From JAJCYL01 sp965206015 (GTDB lineage: Bacteria; Bacteroidota; Bacteroidia; Cytophagales; Cyclobacteriaceae): 64,000 bases of DNA. Position 1 is the first letter of the stretch; each line of letters opens with the position of its first letter. The notes beneath the pieces were generated by a model. That model was given only the letters and a program-made list of their open reading frames with translations. It did no database searches and had not been told where the DNA came from. The stretch lies in NCBI GenBank assembly GCA_965206015.1, contig CBDBIW010000015.1, positions 682,001 through 746,000 on the forward strand, read 5' to 3'. Positions 25,876 through 35,323 of the stretch are shown piece after piece. A program made the translations under genes and the position numbers.

Positions 25876-28815
25876 TTACTTCTCGTCAAGTGCTTCATAT
25901 AAGATTTCAACGGGATGCTGCGCTGTTCTCCCAGTCCCGTCCATAATCTGATGCCGACAACTCGTTCCAGTTGCTGCAATTACAGTGTCAGTATCGGCCT
26001 CTCTTACAGCCGGAAAAAGGACCAGTTCGCCTATTTTCATCGACACGTCGTAATGCTCCTTTTCATAGCCAAAAGAGCCTGCCATGCCGCAACATCCTGA
26101 AGGCACTACATCTACAGCATAATTGGCTAATGAACTCAGTAGTAACGCACTATAGTCCGTACTTGACAATGCCTTCTGATGGCAGTGCCCATGTAATTTC
26201 AGTCTAGCCGATTTTACTTTGAAGAAATCCGGCTTAATATTCCCTTTATTCATTTCGTTAACTAAAAACTCATCTATTAAAAAGGTTTGATCAGAGATGT
26301 AACGAGCATAGCTTCTCATTTTTTCAGGCACGATATTCAGGTACTCATCCCTGAACGTTAAAATGGCCGAAGGTTCTATGCCAATAAGCGGGGTTGTTGC
26401 ACTAATGAGATTTTTAAAAATTTCAACATTTTTGATGGCAATCTCCCTGGCAGGTTCCAACAAACCCTTTGAAAACATGGTCCTCCCACTTTCCAAATGA
26501 TCAACAAAAAGGACTTCATAACCGAGGCGGTCGAGCAATTTGATTGCTGTTATCCCGATATTGGTATCGTTGTAATTCGTGAATTCATCACAGAAAAAGT
26601 AAACAGCACTTTTAGTGCTTTCCGGTCGTGTTTGGGGTTTAAAACTTTTAATCCAACTCCTCAACGTCTCTTTGTACATTTTAGGGAAAGATCGATTCGC
26701 TGCAATGCCCATAATGCTTTTAGCAATTGCTGAAGTTGGGCCAAAACTTGTTAGGAAATTATAAACTCCAGGTGCTTTAGAAGCTAAAGCACCAGATTTG
26801 TCAAATCCAGCGATCATCTTGGTTCTAAAAGGAACGCCATTTGATTTATAGTATTGATGCTGGAACTCCGCCTTGTAACGTGCCATGTCAATATTGGAAG
26901 GGCATTCAGACTTACATCCTTTACAACTGAGACACAAATCCATAATATCCTTAATCTCCTCATGGTCAAATCGATTAGATTTTGTGGAATGGGTGAGCAT
27001 TTCCCTGAGAATGTTGGCCCTCGCTCTCGTGGTGTCCTTCTCGTCCTTTGTTGCCATGTAACTTGGACACATAGTTCCTCCACTTGATTGCGACTTCCTA
27101 CAAACGCCAGCACCATGGCATTTTTCAACCTCTCTAATAAAACCTCCATTCTTACTGAAATCAAAAACAGTATTTAATTCTGGAGTTTCCTGATCAGCCT
27201 CATAGCGCAGGAATGAATTCATGGGAGGGGTATCGACTATCTTTCCAGGATTGAAAATATTGTTAGGATCCCATGACTTTTTTATGCGTTTTATGCGTTC
27301 GTAATTGTCCTTCCCGATCATTTTGGGGATGAACTCTCCTCTCAGCCTACCGTCACCATGCTCTCCACTTAACGATCCATTGTATTTCTTAACAAGATCC
27401 GCAGATCTTTCAGCAATTGTTCTGAACAACTTGTGACCCTCTTTGGTCTTAAGGTTAATCAATGGCCTCATGTGGAGCTCTCCAGTGCCAGCGTGAGCAT
27501 AATACATGCATGTCAATTTATATTCTGCAAGAATGGCATCAAACTCTTCGATATAGCCTGGTAAATCATCGGTATCAACTGCGGTGTCCTCAACTACAGG
27601 TACAGCCTTTGCATCACCTGGTATGTTCCCTAACAAGCCCAACCCAGCCTTCCGCAATGACCATATCTTTGGCATGTCCTCCCCACGCAGTATCGGATAA
27701 TGGTAACCGAGACTTGCCTGCTTCAACTCAGTTATCATCGCATCGACGACCTTAATTAGCTCTTCCTCCGTGTCTCTTGATAATTCAACAACCAGAATAG
27801 TATTCGGCTCGCCTTTGACGAAAAACCTGTTTTTTCTCTGTTCGATATTTTCCTTGGTACACTCTAAAATATAATGGTCAATTAACTCACTGGCAGTGGG
27901 CTTATATTTCACAGTGATAACATTCGCCTTCAGTGATTCAATAATATCATTGAAGTGCAGGCAGACCAGTGCTTTAACTCCTTTGGGAGTAGGCATCAGG
28001 TTCAGTTTGGCCTCTATCAGGAAGCCCAGAGTTCCCTCTGAACCCGCAAATAAACGGCACAGGCTGAAATCTTCACCCTCTTTATTGTATGGCTTGTGAT
28101 TCGCTAAAATATCAAGCGCATATCCTGTGTTTCTTCTTGGTATTGACTTTTTGGGGTATTCCTTGGCTATTTGATCTCTGTTATTCTTATCAGACAGGAT
28201 AGCATGAACTTCTTGGTAAATACCATGCTCCCTATCAGAATTGGCCTGACCATTGCACTTGGCAGTAAGTTGATCATTACTGAGGCTTTTTAAGGTCACC
28301 TGTGAACCGTCACTTAGCACTACTTCGGCTTCCAAAAGATGATCACGTGTGCTACCGTAAATTATTGAATTGGAACCGCATGAATTATTGCCTATCATAC
28401 CTCCTATCATGGCCCTACTGGCCGTAGACGTCTCCGGTCCAAACAACAAACCATGTTTTATCAGGTGCTTGTTTAGGTCATCTCTAATTATTCCGGGTTG
28501 CACCCTTACCCATCTTTCCTCAGTATTTATCTCAGTGACCTGATTGAAATATTTAGATACGTCCACTACAATCCCGTTCCCTACTACTTGTCCTGCTAAA
28601 GAGGTTCCGGCAGTTCTTGGAATCAGACCTATTTTATGCTCATTGGCAAACGTAACGAGAGTTTTAATGTCGTCTGTATCTTTCGGAATGGCCACAGCCT
28701 GAGGTAGCTCTCGATAAGCCGAAGCATCGGTTGCATAAAAACGACGTGTTACTTCGTCGAAGTGTAATTCTCCCTTCAACGAATTACCTAATTTCTTGAA
28801 GTAGCTCTGATTCAT
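25876..28815 (-). CDS. FAD-linked oxidase fused to a Fe-S/CCG domain
   Basis: 979 residues. Residues 1-~500 are an FAD-binding PCMH-type oxidoreductase: IPRTAGTSLAGQVVG, MIGGMIGNNSCGSNSI, and SGEHGDGRLRGEFIPKMIG near 480. After ~530 come a C.....C cluster-binding region (CHGAGVCRKS, CLSCKGCKSECPSNIDM) and then a CCG-type C-terminal half ending in GCCGMAGSFG. This domain order is that of large D-lactate or 2-hydroxyacid dehydrogenases, peripheral to the cytoplasmic membrane. Substrate cannot be set from sequence. Monocistronic by spacing. Confidence 0.85.
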   Translation of the reverse strand: MNQSYFKKLGNSLKGELHFDEVTRRFYATDASAYRELPQAVAIPKDTDDIKTLVTFANEHKIGLIPRTAGTSLAGQVVGNGIVVDVSKYFNQVTEINTEERWVRVQPGIIRDDLNKHLIKHGLLFGPETSTASRAMIGGMIGNNSCGSNSIIYGSTRDHLLEAEVVLSDGSQVTLKSLSNDQLTAKCNGQANSDREHGIYQEVHAILSDKNNRDQIAKEYPKKSIPRRNTGYALDILANHKPYNKEGEDFSLCRLFAGSEGTLGFLIEAKLNLMPTPKGVKALVCLHFNDIIESLKANVITVKYKPTASELIDHYILECTKENIEQRKNRFFVKGEPNTILVVELSRDTEEELIKVVDAMITELKQASLGYHYPILRGEDMPKIWSLRKAGLGLLGNIPGDAKAVPVVEDTAVDTDDLPGYIEEFDAILAEYKLTCMYYAHAGTGELHMRPLINLKTKEGHKLFRTIAERSADLVKKYNGSLSGEHGDGRLRGEFIPKMIGKDNYERIKRIKKSWDPNNIFNPGKIVDTPPMNSFLRYEADQETPELNTVFDFSKNGGFIREVEKCHGAGVCRKSQSSGGTMCPSYMATKDEKDTTRARANILREMLTHSTKSNRFDHEEIKDIMDLCLSCKGCKSECPSNIDMARYKAEFQHQYYKSNGVPFRTKMIAGFDKSGALASKAPGVYNFLTSFGPTSAIAKSIMGIAANRSFPKMYKETLRSWIKSFKPQTRPESTKSAVYFFCDEFTNYNDTNIGITAIKLLDRLGYEVLFVDHLESGRTMFSKGLLEPAREIAIKNVEIFKNLISATTPLIGIEPSAILTFRDEYLNIVPEKMRSYARYISDQTFLIDEFLVNEMNKGNIKPDFFKVKSARLKLHGHCHQKALSSTDYSALLLSSLANYAVDVVPSGCCGMAGSFGYEKEHYDVSMKIGELVLFPAVREADTDTVIAATGTSCRHQIMDGTGRTAQHPVEILYEALDEK

Positions 28816-28870
28816 GGATCAAATTTAGTCCAAGATTGATCTTTTACCTTGCACCAGATAATTTTTGGAC

Positions 28871-28903
28871 AAAAAAAAAGCGATGAATTTCTCCGTCGCT
28901 TTT
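28871..28903 (-). terminator. Rho-independent terminator after rho
   Basis: On the minus strand, aaaagcga (28896-28903) pairs with tcgctttt (28877-28884) and a T run follows (28871-28880). It lies 23 bp after the rho stop. Confidence 0.7.
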
Positions 28904-28925
28904 AATTGGTTATTTATTCGATTAG

Positions 28926-30599
28926 TTATCCATTCATGGATACTAAGAATTCTTCATTGCTTTTGGTACCTCTCATTTTTGACAGTAAGAATTCCATTGC
29001 TTCTACAGAATTCATATCTGACATGAATTTTCTTAAAATCCATATCCTTGAAAGAGTATCGGAATCCATCAGTAGATCTTCTCGTCTAGTGCCACTGGCA
29101 GGTACATCAATTGAAGGATAAACTCTCCTGTTAGACAGCTTTCTATCCAGTTGAAGCTCCATGTTACCAGTACCTTTGAATTCTTCAAAGATTACTTCAT
29201 CCATCTTGGAACCAGTCTCAATGAGAGCAGTTGCAATAATGGTTAATGAACCTCCATTCTCAACATTTCTTGCCGCTCCAAAGAATCTCTTCGGCTTGTG
29301 AAGTGCATTCGCATCAACACCACCAGAAAGAATTTTACCAGATGAAGGGATAACAGTGTTGTGTGCTCTGGCCAATCTGGTAATTGAATCAAGAAGTATT
29401 ACTACGTCATGACCACATTCAACCATTCTCTTGGCTTTTTCCAACGCTATTCCAGCAACTTTAACATGCCTTTCAGCTTGCTCATCAAAAGTTGATGATA
29501 TCACCTCAGCGTCTACACTCCTGGCCATGTCAGTAACTTCCTCAGGTCTTTCGTCAATAAGAAGAATGATGAGGTAAACTTCAGGATGATTGGTAGTAAT
29601 AGCATTTGCGATCTCTTTCAAAAGAACTGTTTTACCAGTCTTAGGCTGCGCTACTATCATACCTCTCTGGCCTTTGCCAATAGGTGCAAATAGATCAAGT
29701 ATTCTTGTTGAGTACTCGTCTGGCCTGGTACTTAGGTTTAATTTTTCTTCAGGAAATAGCGGTGTCAGGAATTCAAATGATACCCTGTCCCTGATTTCCT
29801 CTGTGGTTTTGCCGTTTACTGACTGAACTCTCAGAAGTGCAAAATATTTCTCACCTTCCTTTGGTGGGCGAATCTGGCCCAGAACAGTATCTCCTGTTTT
29901 TAGTCCAAATAGCTTTATCTGTGACGGAGATACATAAATATCATCCGGACTGGCCAGGTAGTTGTAGTCAGATGATCTGAGAAATCCATAGCCATCTTGC
30001 ATGATTTCCAGAACACCCTCATTTGCAATCGTGCCGTCAAATTCTTTGATGTCCTGATTGTAATTTGATCTTCTACTCCTGCCTCCATTTTCAGGGTCGC
30101 CTCTCTCACCCCGTTCTGGTCTTTCTCTGTTGTCGCTCCTCGATTGCTCTCGTCCTTCGGTTTCAGAATCAGTCGATTTATCTCCTTTTCTTCTATCCTC
30201 ATTTCTTGGCTCTCGTTTTTTAGGCTCTTCTTTCAAAGAAATTTCTTCCTCTGATTCTGCTTTTACTGATTCTTCAGTAGAGCTATCTATACTGTCCAGT
30301 TCAAGATTAAAAGATTTGAGTAATTCGTCTGTAGATTTTTCATTTTCTACAACCTCTTCTTCTTTTGGCCTGGAACTTTTCCTTCCTGGTTTTTCAGTCT
30401 CTTTTCCGGCACCATTTGAATGATTTAGTTCAGCCTTATGCTTTTCAATTTCTCCATCTGGCATTGTTGCTTGCTGGTCAAGAATTTTGTAAACCAGATC
30501 ACTTTTTGGGATTTTCTTTGAGTTCTTAATCCCGATCTTTTCGGCAATCTCTCGTAGTTCCGAGAGGAGCCTTACATTGAGGTCATTAATACTGTACAT
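28926..30599 (-). CDS. rho: Transcription termination factor Rho
   Basis: 557 residues against about 420 in E. coli. The N-terminal Rho domain (SINDLNVRLLSELREIAEKI) is followed by a ~140-residue low-complexity insert rich in E, K, R and S (RRKGDKSTDSETEGREQSRS). The RNA-binding cold-shock-like domain follows (EIMQDGYGFLRSSDYNYL). The ATPase part has the P-loop APIGKGQRGMIVAQPKTGKT, then RSVDAEVISSTFDEQAERHV. Such charged inserts are common in Bacteroidota Rho. The own hairpin terminator lies directly downstream. Confidence 0.96.
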   Translation of the reverse strand: MYSINDLNVRLLSELREIAEKIGIKNSKKIPKSDLVYKILDQQATMPDGEIEKHKAELNHSNGAGKETEKPGRKSSRPKEEEVVENEKSTDELLKSFNLELDSIDSSTEESVKAESEEEISLKEEPKKREPRNEDRRKGDKSTDSETEGREQSRSDNRERPERGERGDPENGGRSRRSNYNQDIKEFDGTIANEGVLEIMQDGYGFLRSSDYNYLASPDDIYVSPSQIKLFGLKTGDTVLGQIRPPKEGEKYFALLRVQSVNGKTTEEIRDRVSFEFLTPLFPEEKLNLSTRPDEYSTRILDLFAPIGKGQRGMIVAQPKTGKTVLLKEIANAITTNHPEVYLIILLIDERPEEVTDMARSVDAEVISSTFDEQAERHVKVAGIALEKAKRMVECGHDVVILLDSITRLARAHNTVIPSSGKILSGGVDANALHKPKRFFGAARNVENGGSLTIIATALIETGSKMDEVIFEEFKGTGNMELQLDRKLSNRRVYPSIDVPASGTRREDLLMDSDTLSRIWILRKFMSDMNSVEAMEFLLSKMRGTKSNEEFLVSMNG

Positions 30600-30844
30600 A
30601 AAATGTTATTAACAAGAATTTGTTTTTTTGAAAACACTTAAACTTAATGATGGGTATTCTCTAAAAAGTAATAATTAAGATATAAAAATAAGTGGAATGA
30701 ATGCTTGGGGTCTAGCAACCCCAACTATTATAAGTATGCACAATAATAGGTATTTGAAGTCGTAAAACAAATTATTTTCATTAACACAAACACTATTTAA
30801 GGTATTGGGTTGAGCTTACTTCCCATCATTCGTTAGCAAAGCTT

Positions 30845-30852
30845 TACTTTTG
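30845..30852 (+). promoter_or_regulatory. Putative -7 box TACTTTTG of serS
   Basis: Matches TAnnTTTG, 20 bp before the serS ATG. The same eight bases stand the same distance before leuS. No clear -33 TTG at normal spacing. Confidence 0.4.
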
Positions 30853-30871
30853 CATGCTTTAAAATCAAGAC

Positions 30872-32143
30872 ATGTTACAAGTACAGCTTATTTCTGATAA
30901 TAGAGATCGTTTTATCGCCGGTTTGTCCAAAAGGAGCATTGCCAATGCCAGTGAGCTATTGGACGAAGTGATTCGGATCGATCAAAATAGAAGAACCACT
31001 CAGAATGAGTTAGATAAAATCCTCAATGAATCCAATAGTCTGGCAAAGCAAATCGGGGGCTTAGTGAAAGAAGGTAAGCGGGAAGAAGCGGACTTAATCA
31101 AGGCAAAAACTGCTGAGTTAAAAGAAAGTAGTAAAAAGCTGACTGAAGCATTAAACACCTACAGCAACCAATTAAAAGATAGGCTGTACCAGATACCCAA
31201 TGTTCCACATGACTCTGTTCCTGCCGGGAAATCCACCGACAACAATGAAGTGATCTTTGAAACAGGTAGCCTTCCTCAATTAAGTGATGATGCCATGCCA
31301 CATTGGGATCTCATAACAAAACACGATATTATTGATTTTGACTTGGGTAACAAGATTAGTGGGGCCGGCTTCCCGGTTTACAAAGGAAAAGGTGCTCGCC
31401 TTCAACGAGCAATGGTTAATTATTTTTTGGACACCGCAATTGAAAATGGCTATGCCGAAATTCAACCGCCAATAGTTGTTAATGAACAATCCGGATATGC
31501 TACCGGGCAACTACCCGATAAGGAAGGTCAAATGTATCAACTCAGTGACACCAATCTTTTCCTTATTCCAACTGCAGAAATACCAATAACCAATCTTTAT
31601 AGAGACACTATTTTAAAGGTGGAAGACTTGCCAATTAAGAATGTGGGATTCACTCCGTGCTTCAGAAGAGAAGCTGGTTCATGGGGATCTCATGTCAGAG
31701 GTCTCAACAGGTTGCATCAATTTGATAAAGTAGAGATTGTCCAAATCACGAAGCCAGAAAAATCCTGTGCTACTCTGGATGAAATGGCCGATTACATAGA
31801 GTCACTAATCAAAAGTCTGGAACTCCCTTATCGAAAATTGAAACTTTGTGGTGGAGACCTAGGCTTTACTTCAGCAATAACTTATGATTTTGAAGTCTAC
31901 TCTGCTGCACAAAAAAAATGGCTCGAGGTAAGCTCTGTGAGCAATTTCGAAACCTATCAAGCCAATCGCCTGAAGTTGAGATACAAGGATGAGCATAAAA
32001 AAACACAACTTCTCCATACTTTGAATGGCAGTGCTTTGGCTCTACCTCGAATTTTGGCTGCCATTTTGGAAAATAATCAAACAGATCAATTCATTAATAT
32101 TCCTGAGGTATTAAGAAAACATACAGGATTTGACTCCATATGA
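30872..32143 (+). CDS. serS: Seryl-tRNA synthetase
   Basis: 423 residues, the family norm. Charges tRNA-Ser in the cytosol. The N-terminal ~100 residues form the coiled-coil arm (LDKILNESNSLAKQIGGLVK). The class II core follows: ERGARLQ-like KGKGARLQRAMVNYF, FLIPTAEIPITNLYRD, motif 2 in FRREAGSWGSHVRGLNRLHQ, and motif 3 in NGSALALPRILAAILEN. The stop overlaps the next gene's start (ATGA-type, 4 bp). Confidence 0.97.
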   Translation: MLQVQLISDNRDRFIAGLSKRSIANASELLDEVIRIDQNRRTTQNELDKILNESNSLAKQIGGLVKEGKREEADLIKAKTAELKESSKKLTEALNTYSNQLKDRLYQIPNVPHDSVPAGKSTDNNEVIFETGSLPQLSDDAMPHWDLITKHDIIDFDLGNKISGAGFPVYKGKGARLQRAMVNYFLDTAIENGYAEIQPPIVVNEQSGYATGQLPDKEGQMYQLSDTNLFLIPTAEIPITNLYRDTILKVEDLPIKNVGFTPCFRREAGSWGSHVRGLNRLHQFDKVEIVQITKPEKSCATLDEMADYIESLIKSLELPYRKLKLCGGDLGFTSAITYDFEVYSAAQKKWLEVSSVSNFETYQANRLKLRYKDEHKKTQLLHTLNGSALALPRILAAILENNQTDQFINIPEVLRKHTGFDSI

Positions 32144-32598
32144 GCTCTGCGAAAACCACCATCAGACCCGGAAAGAAAGAAGATCTCCCAACTGTTCTCG
32201 AGTTGATTAGAGAATTGGCCGAATACGAAAATATGCCGGATCAGGTTTGCAATACTGTAAGAGCCATGGAAAAGGACGGGTTTGGAGCAAATCCCATTTA
32301 TGGCTTGCTTGTGGCCGACCGGGAAGATGTCATTGTTGGCTATTCCATTTATTACTATCGCTATTCAACCTGGAAAGGAAAGAGGCTATTTCTGGAAGAT
32401 ATCTTAGTTACCGAAAAGGAACGTGGAACAGGGACAGGAAAACTGCTATTTGACAAAACAATTGAAATTGCAAGACAAGAAAATAGTACCGGCATGATGT
32501 GGCAGGTATTGGACTGGAATAAGCCAGCCATCAATTTCTACAAAAAATACAACACCCAATTCGATGAGGAGTGGGTCAATTGTCACCTGGATTTTTGA
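32140..32598 (+). CDS. GNAT-family N-acetyltransferase
   Basis: 152 residues, single GNAT domain. The N-terminal strand-turn TIRPGKKEDLPTVLELIREL is followed by LFLEDILVTEKERGTGTGKL, the acetyl-CoA loop. The pattern EDI(L)V..RG.G.GK resembles diamine acetyltransferases. Translationally coupled to serS by a 4-bp overlap. Acceptor unknown. Confidence 0.85.
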   Translation: MSSAKTTIRPGKKEDLPTVLELIRELAEYENMPDQVCNTVRAMEKDGFGANPIYGLLVADREDVIVGYSIYYYRYSTWKGKRLFLEDILVTEKERGTGTGKLLFDKTIEIARQENSTGMMWQVLDWNKPAINFYKKYNTQFDEEWVNCHLDF

Positions 32599-32720
32599 AT
32601 TAATCCCCCCCTTTTTGGTCATTTCGGGAAAAATATTAATTATTTCCAATTCTTCGGTAACCCTTATCTTGTAAGTCAGTTACCCTTTTGCTTTTGATAT
32701 TGTAGAGATAAACCGCCCAC

Positions 32721-33275
32721 TTGGATTCGCTTACTGATAATGCCTTAATGCTCAAAGTCAAATCCGGTGATACCGGTAAGTTGAGCCTTCTGTACGAAAG
32801 ACATAAAGGAAAGCTTTTTGGCTTCTTCTATCGCTTGACCTCAGATGGTACACTAAGCGAGGATTTGGTTCAGAATGTTTTCTACAGGGTATTGAAATAT
32901 CGACATACCTATGCTGGTAAAGGTCAGTGTCTTACTTGGCTTTATCACATGGCTCGAAACGTCAATATTGATAATTACAGAAAAAGCAAAAGGATGAATT
33001 ACCAGGAAGACATGCAGGAATGGGAAAGTCATTTGAAAGATGATAAAGGCCCGGATTATGAAATGAGTCGTCAACAGGAAATTGATTTGTTGAATCTAGC
33101 ACTCAGCAAGATGAATGGAGAGAAGCGTGAAATCCTGGTTTTGTCAAAATTTCAGGAATTGAAGTATGAAGAGATAGGGAATATCCTCGATCTGTCAGTC
33201 GCCACTGTAAAGGTACGCGTACATCGGGCAATGAATGAGTTAAAAACCGTATATCAGTCACTTGAAACGATATGA
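32721..33275 (+). CDS. ECF-type RNA polymerase sigma factor
   Basis: 184 residues. Region 2 (LFGFFYRLTSDGTLSEDLVQ, NVFYRVLKYRHTY) recognises the -10 element, and region 4 (ILVLSKFQELKYEEIGNILD, LSVATVKVRVHRAMNELK) is the helix-turn-helix for the -35 element. The start is a TTG giving MDSLTDNALMLKVKSGD, typical of this sub-family; an ATG at 32748 is an alternative. The stop overlaps the next gene by 4 bp, so this is a sigma/anti-sigma pair. Confidence 0.92.
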   Translation: MDSLTDNALMLKVKSGDTGKLSLLYERHKGKLFGFFYRLTSDGTLSEDLVQNVFYRVLKYRHTYAGKGQCLTWLYHMARNVNIDNYRKSKRMNYQEDMQEWESHLKDDKGPDYEMSRQQEIDLLNLALSKMNGEKREILVLSKFQELKYEEIGNILDLSVATVKVRVHRAMNELKTVYQSLETI

Positions 33276-34069
33276 ACAGAGAAGAAGCATCAGCACTGTG
33301 GATTGAATATGTCCAGGACGAACTCGACAAGAAGAAATCGGAAGAAATGACGGCTTTTCTTGCCGACAATCCAGCCATCAAGAAGGAATTTGAAGCCTTA
33401 GCAACACTCTGGAACAAAATGGACAGTATACCAATAACTGAACCCAGTGACCAGATGGATATGAAGTTCCAGGCAATGTTGAGTGATTATGAAATTGCTC
33501 CGTCAAAAAAGTTTGACCCCGTTTCTTCTCTCACCGCTCTTTTTCAGCCGCTCTTTGAATCAAAAATGGCTTTGGCCTCGATGATGCTCTTTATTGGGCT
33601 TGGAGTGGGTTATCTTCTTAGCGGAGAAAGCAGTGCAACCAATCAGCAACTCTCGAATCTCAATGCTGAGGTTTATGAAATGAAAAAAATGATGATGTTG
33701 ACACTTCTGGGACAACCAAAAGCAATGGATAGAATGAAAGCGGTACAAATCTCCAATGAGATTATTGAGCCAGATGAAAAAATTTTCAAAGCCTTATTAA
33801 GAACTTTAAATAATGACCCAAATGTGAATGTTAGGCTGGTCGCAGCTCAATCTTTAGCTGGCCTGGCCCATAACCCAATGGTTAGAAGTGGTTTAATACA
33901 AGCAATATCAAATCAAACATCTCCCGTTATTCAAAATGCACTTGCTGACATTATGACCGGTCTAATGGAAAAAAATGCAGCGGGAGAATTCGAGAAACTC
34001 CTTCAACAGCAAAATCTTGATACGCTGGTAAAGGAGAAAATCAAAATCACACTTGAAACTTTAATTTAA
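33272..34069 (+). CDS. Probable anti-sigma factor with transmembrane and HEAT-like repeats
   Basis: 265 residues. The N-terminal ~90 residues are cytosolic, with an anti-sigma-like helical part (LWIEYVQDELDKKKSEEM). A membrane segment (ALASMMLFIGLGVGYLLSG) lies at about residue 95-115. The outer part holds HEAT-like helices (ALLRTLNNDPNVNVRLVAAQ, LAGLAHNPMVRSGLIQAI). Position directly after the ECF sigma gene, with overlap, is the reason for the anti-sigma call; the family is not named in my memory. A HEAT scaffold as sensor is unusual. Confidence 0.7.
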   Translation: MNREEASALWIEYVQDELDKKKSEEMTAFLADNPAIKKEFEALATLWNKMDSIPITEPSDQMDMKFQAMLSDYEIAPSKKFDPVSSLTALFQPLFESKMALASMMLFIGLGVGYLLSGESSATNQQLSNLNAEVYEMKKMMMLTLLGQPKAMDRMKAVQISNEIIEPDEKIFKALLRTLNNDPNVNVRLVAAQSLAGLAHNPMVRSGLIQAISNQTSPVIQNALADIMTGLMEKNAAGEFEKLLQQQNLDTLVKEKIKITLETLI

Positions 34070-34076
34070 ACTCAAA

Positions 34077-34946
34077 ATGAAAAAAATGAAAAAGTTAACA
34101 ATTATAATAGCGTTCCAGCTAGTTTTTGGTTTAGGAGTCAGTGCTCAGGCAACATTAGATGAAGTAATAGCTGTTCCGCTATCAAGTCCGGGCGAAAGAG
34201 GATTATTGGAAATAGGATTAGTCCATGGGTCTATAGAGGTGAAGGGATATGAGGGTAAAGAAGTCATCGTTAAAGCAGTTGCCAGAGAAGATGGTGAAGA
34301 TGACGAAGATGATGAGGACAGGCACAATGATTGGGACCACGGTGATGACGATGATGACGAGCATGACAGAAAAGGTCTAAAGCACATCCCTTCCAATGCC
34401 ATGGAAATAGAAGTAACAGAACGGAATAACAAAGTTTCGGTAGAAAGCAATTCCTGGAACCGGGGGATAGATTTTGTAGTGCAGGTGCCAGTCAATTTCG
34501 ATCTTGAATTGAGTACAGTGAATAGCGGGGATATCATAGTAGGGAATGTCAATGGTGCATTAGAGTTGAACAACGTCAATGGTGAAGTCACGGCCAAGAA
34601 AATTTCGGGATCTGCCATTATTGACACGGTTAATGGAAAAATTGAAGCATCCTTTGTGTCCATCAATGAGGATTCCCCGATGGCATTTACGACATTAAAT
34701 GGCAATGTTGATATTTCGCTGCCTTCTTCGGTGAAAGCAATCTTTAAAATGAAGTCAGATCGTGGAGAAATCTATAGTGATTTTGACATGGATGTTGACC
34801 AATCGGGACCCGAAGTTGACCGCTCTAGCAAAGGAACGTTTAAGGTTACCATCGAAAATTGGGTCTATGGCAAGGTGAATGGCGGCGGGCCTGAGTTCAT
34901 GTTTAACAACATGAATGGCAACATCTACCTAAGGAAAACTAAATAA
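34077..34946 (+). CDS. DUF4097 beta-repeat protein, secreted
   Basis: 289 residues with a signal peptide (KLTIIIAFQLVFGLGVSAQ). An acidic histidine/aspartate-rich insert (EDGEDDEDDEDRHNDWDHGD) lies at residues ~70-98. The rest is a beta-solenoid of short strands (VNGALELNNVNGEVTAKKIS, AFTTLNGNVDISLPS), as in DUF4097 proteins. Follows the anti-sigma gene by 7 bp. Being last in a sigma/anti-sigma operon suggests an envelope-stress or surface role; the ligand is unknown, and the acidic insert could bind metal. Confidence 0.8.
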   Translation: MKKMKKLTIIIAFQLVFGLGVSAQATLDEVIAVPLSSPGERGLLEIGLVHGSIEVKGYEGKEVIVKAVAREDGEDDEDDEDRHNDWDHGDDDDDEHDRKGLKHIPSNAMEIEVTERNNKVSVESNSWNRGIDFVVQVPVNFDLELSTVNSGDIIVGNVNGALELNNVNGEVTAKKISGSAIIDTVNGKIEASFVSINEDSPMAFTTLNGNVDISLPSSVKAIFKMKSDRGEIYSDFDMDVDQSGPEVDRSSKGTFKVTIENWVYGKVNGGGPEFMFNNMNGNIYLRKTK

Positions 34947-34990
34947 TTTAGATGGAGTGGCAGCCACTCTCTGCCCTCCATTACCTTTAA

Positions 34991-35281
34991 TTAGCTACAA
35001 TCCAGTTCATCAAGGGTTACCTGGGCAGATTCAGGCGTAAGTCTTAATTCTCCGAACACACTGCTGCTTGAAGTGACATCACAGCCCTTATCGATGTATT
35101 TTTGAAGCTCCTCTGCATATTTGCTGCATTTGCCTTCATCATTAAGAAAATCCTCCAACGCAAAAAATACTTCCTGAAATTGCTCCTTGCATGTCAGTTC
35201 TTCCGGTTCATCATCTTCACCACATGAGGACAACATAAGCATTGAAAGGAGTAAAGCGGTACTAAGCGTTAATATCTTCAT
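34991..35281 (-). CDS. Small lipoprotein, unknown
   Basis: 96 residues. The signal is ILTLSTALLLSMLMLSSC with the lipobox Cys at 20, then EDDEPEELTCKEQFQEVFFA. Four further cysteines (CKEQ, GKCS, KGCD, LDC at the end) suggest disulfides. Convergent to DUF4097, and 42 bp downstream of the TonB receptor on the same strand, possibly the tail of that unit. No family recognised. Confidence 0.6.
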   Translation of the reverse strand: MKILTLSTALLLSMLMLSSCGEDDEPEELTCKEQFQEVFFALEDFLNDEGKCSKYAEELQKYIDKGCDVTSSSSVFGELRLTPESAQVTLDELDCS

Positions 35282-35323
35282 TATTTAAAATTTACAGGCA
35301 TGTTTAAGTGCATGATTACACAA

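Noticed and set aside
25915..27755. Several plus frames over the FAD/Fe-S oxidoreductase gene
   Set aside because: All antisense to a complete, motif-rich enzyme.
34145..34705. 186-residue minus frame opposite DUF4097
   Set aside because: Serine runs come from the antisense of GAT/GAC aspartate codons; an artefact of the acidic insert.
32140..34946. A new defence island
   Set aside because: No nuclease, helicase or restriction gene nearby; the parts fit a stress-type sigma operon better.
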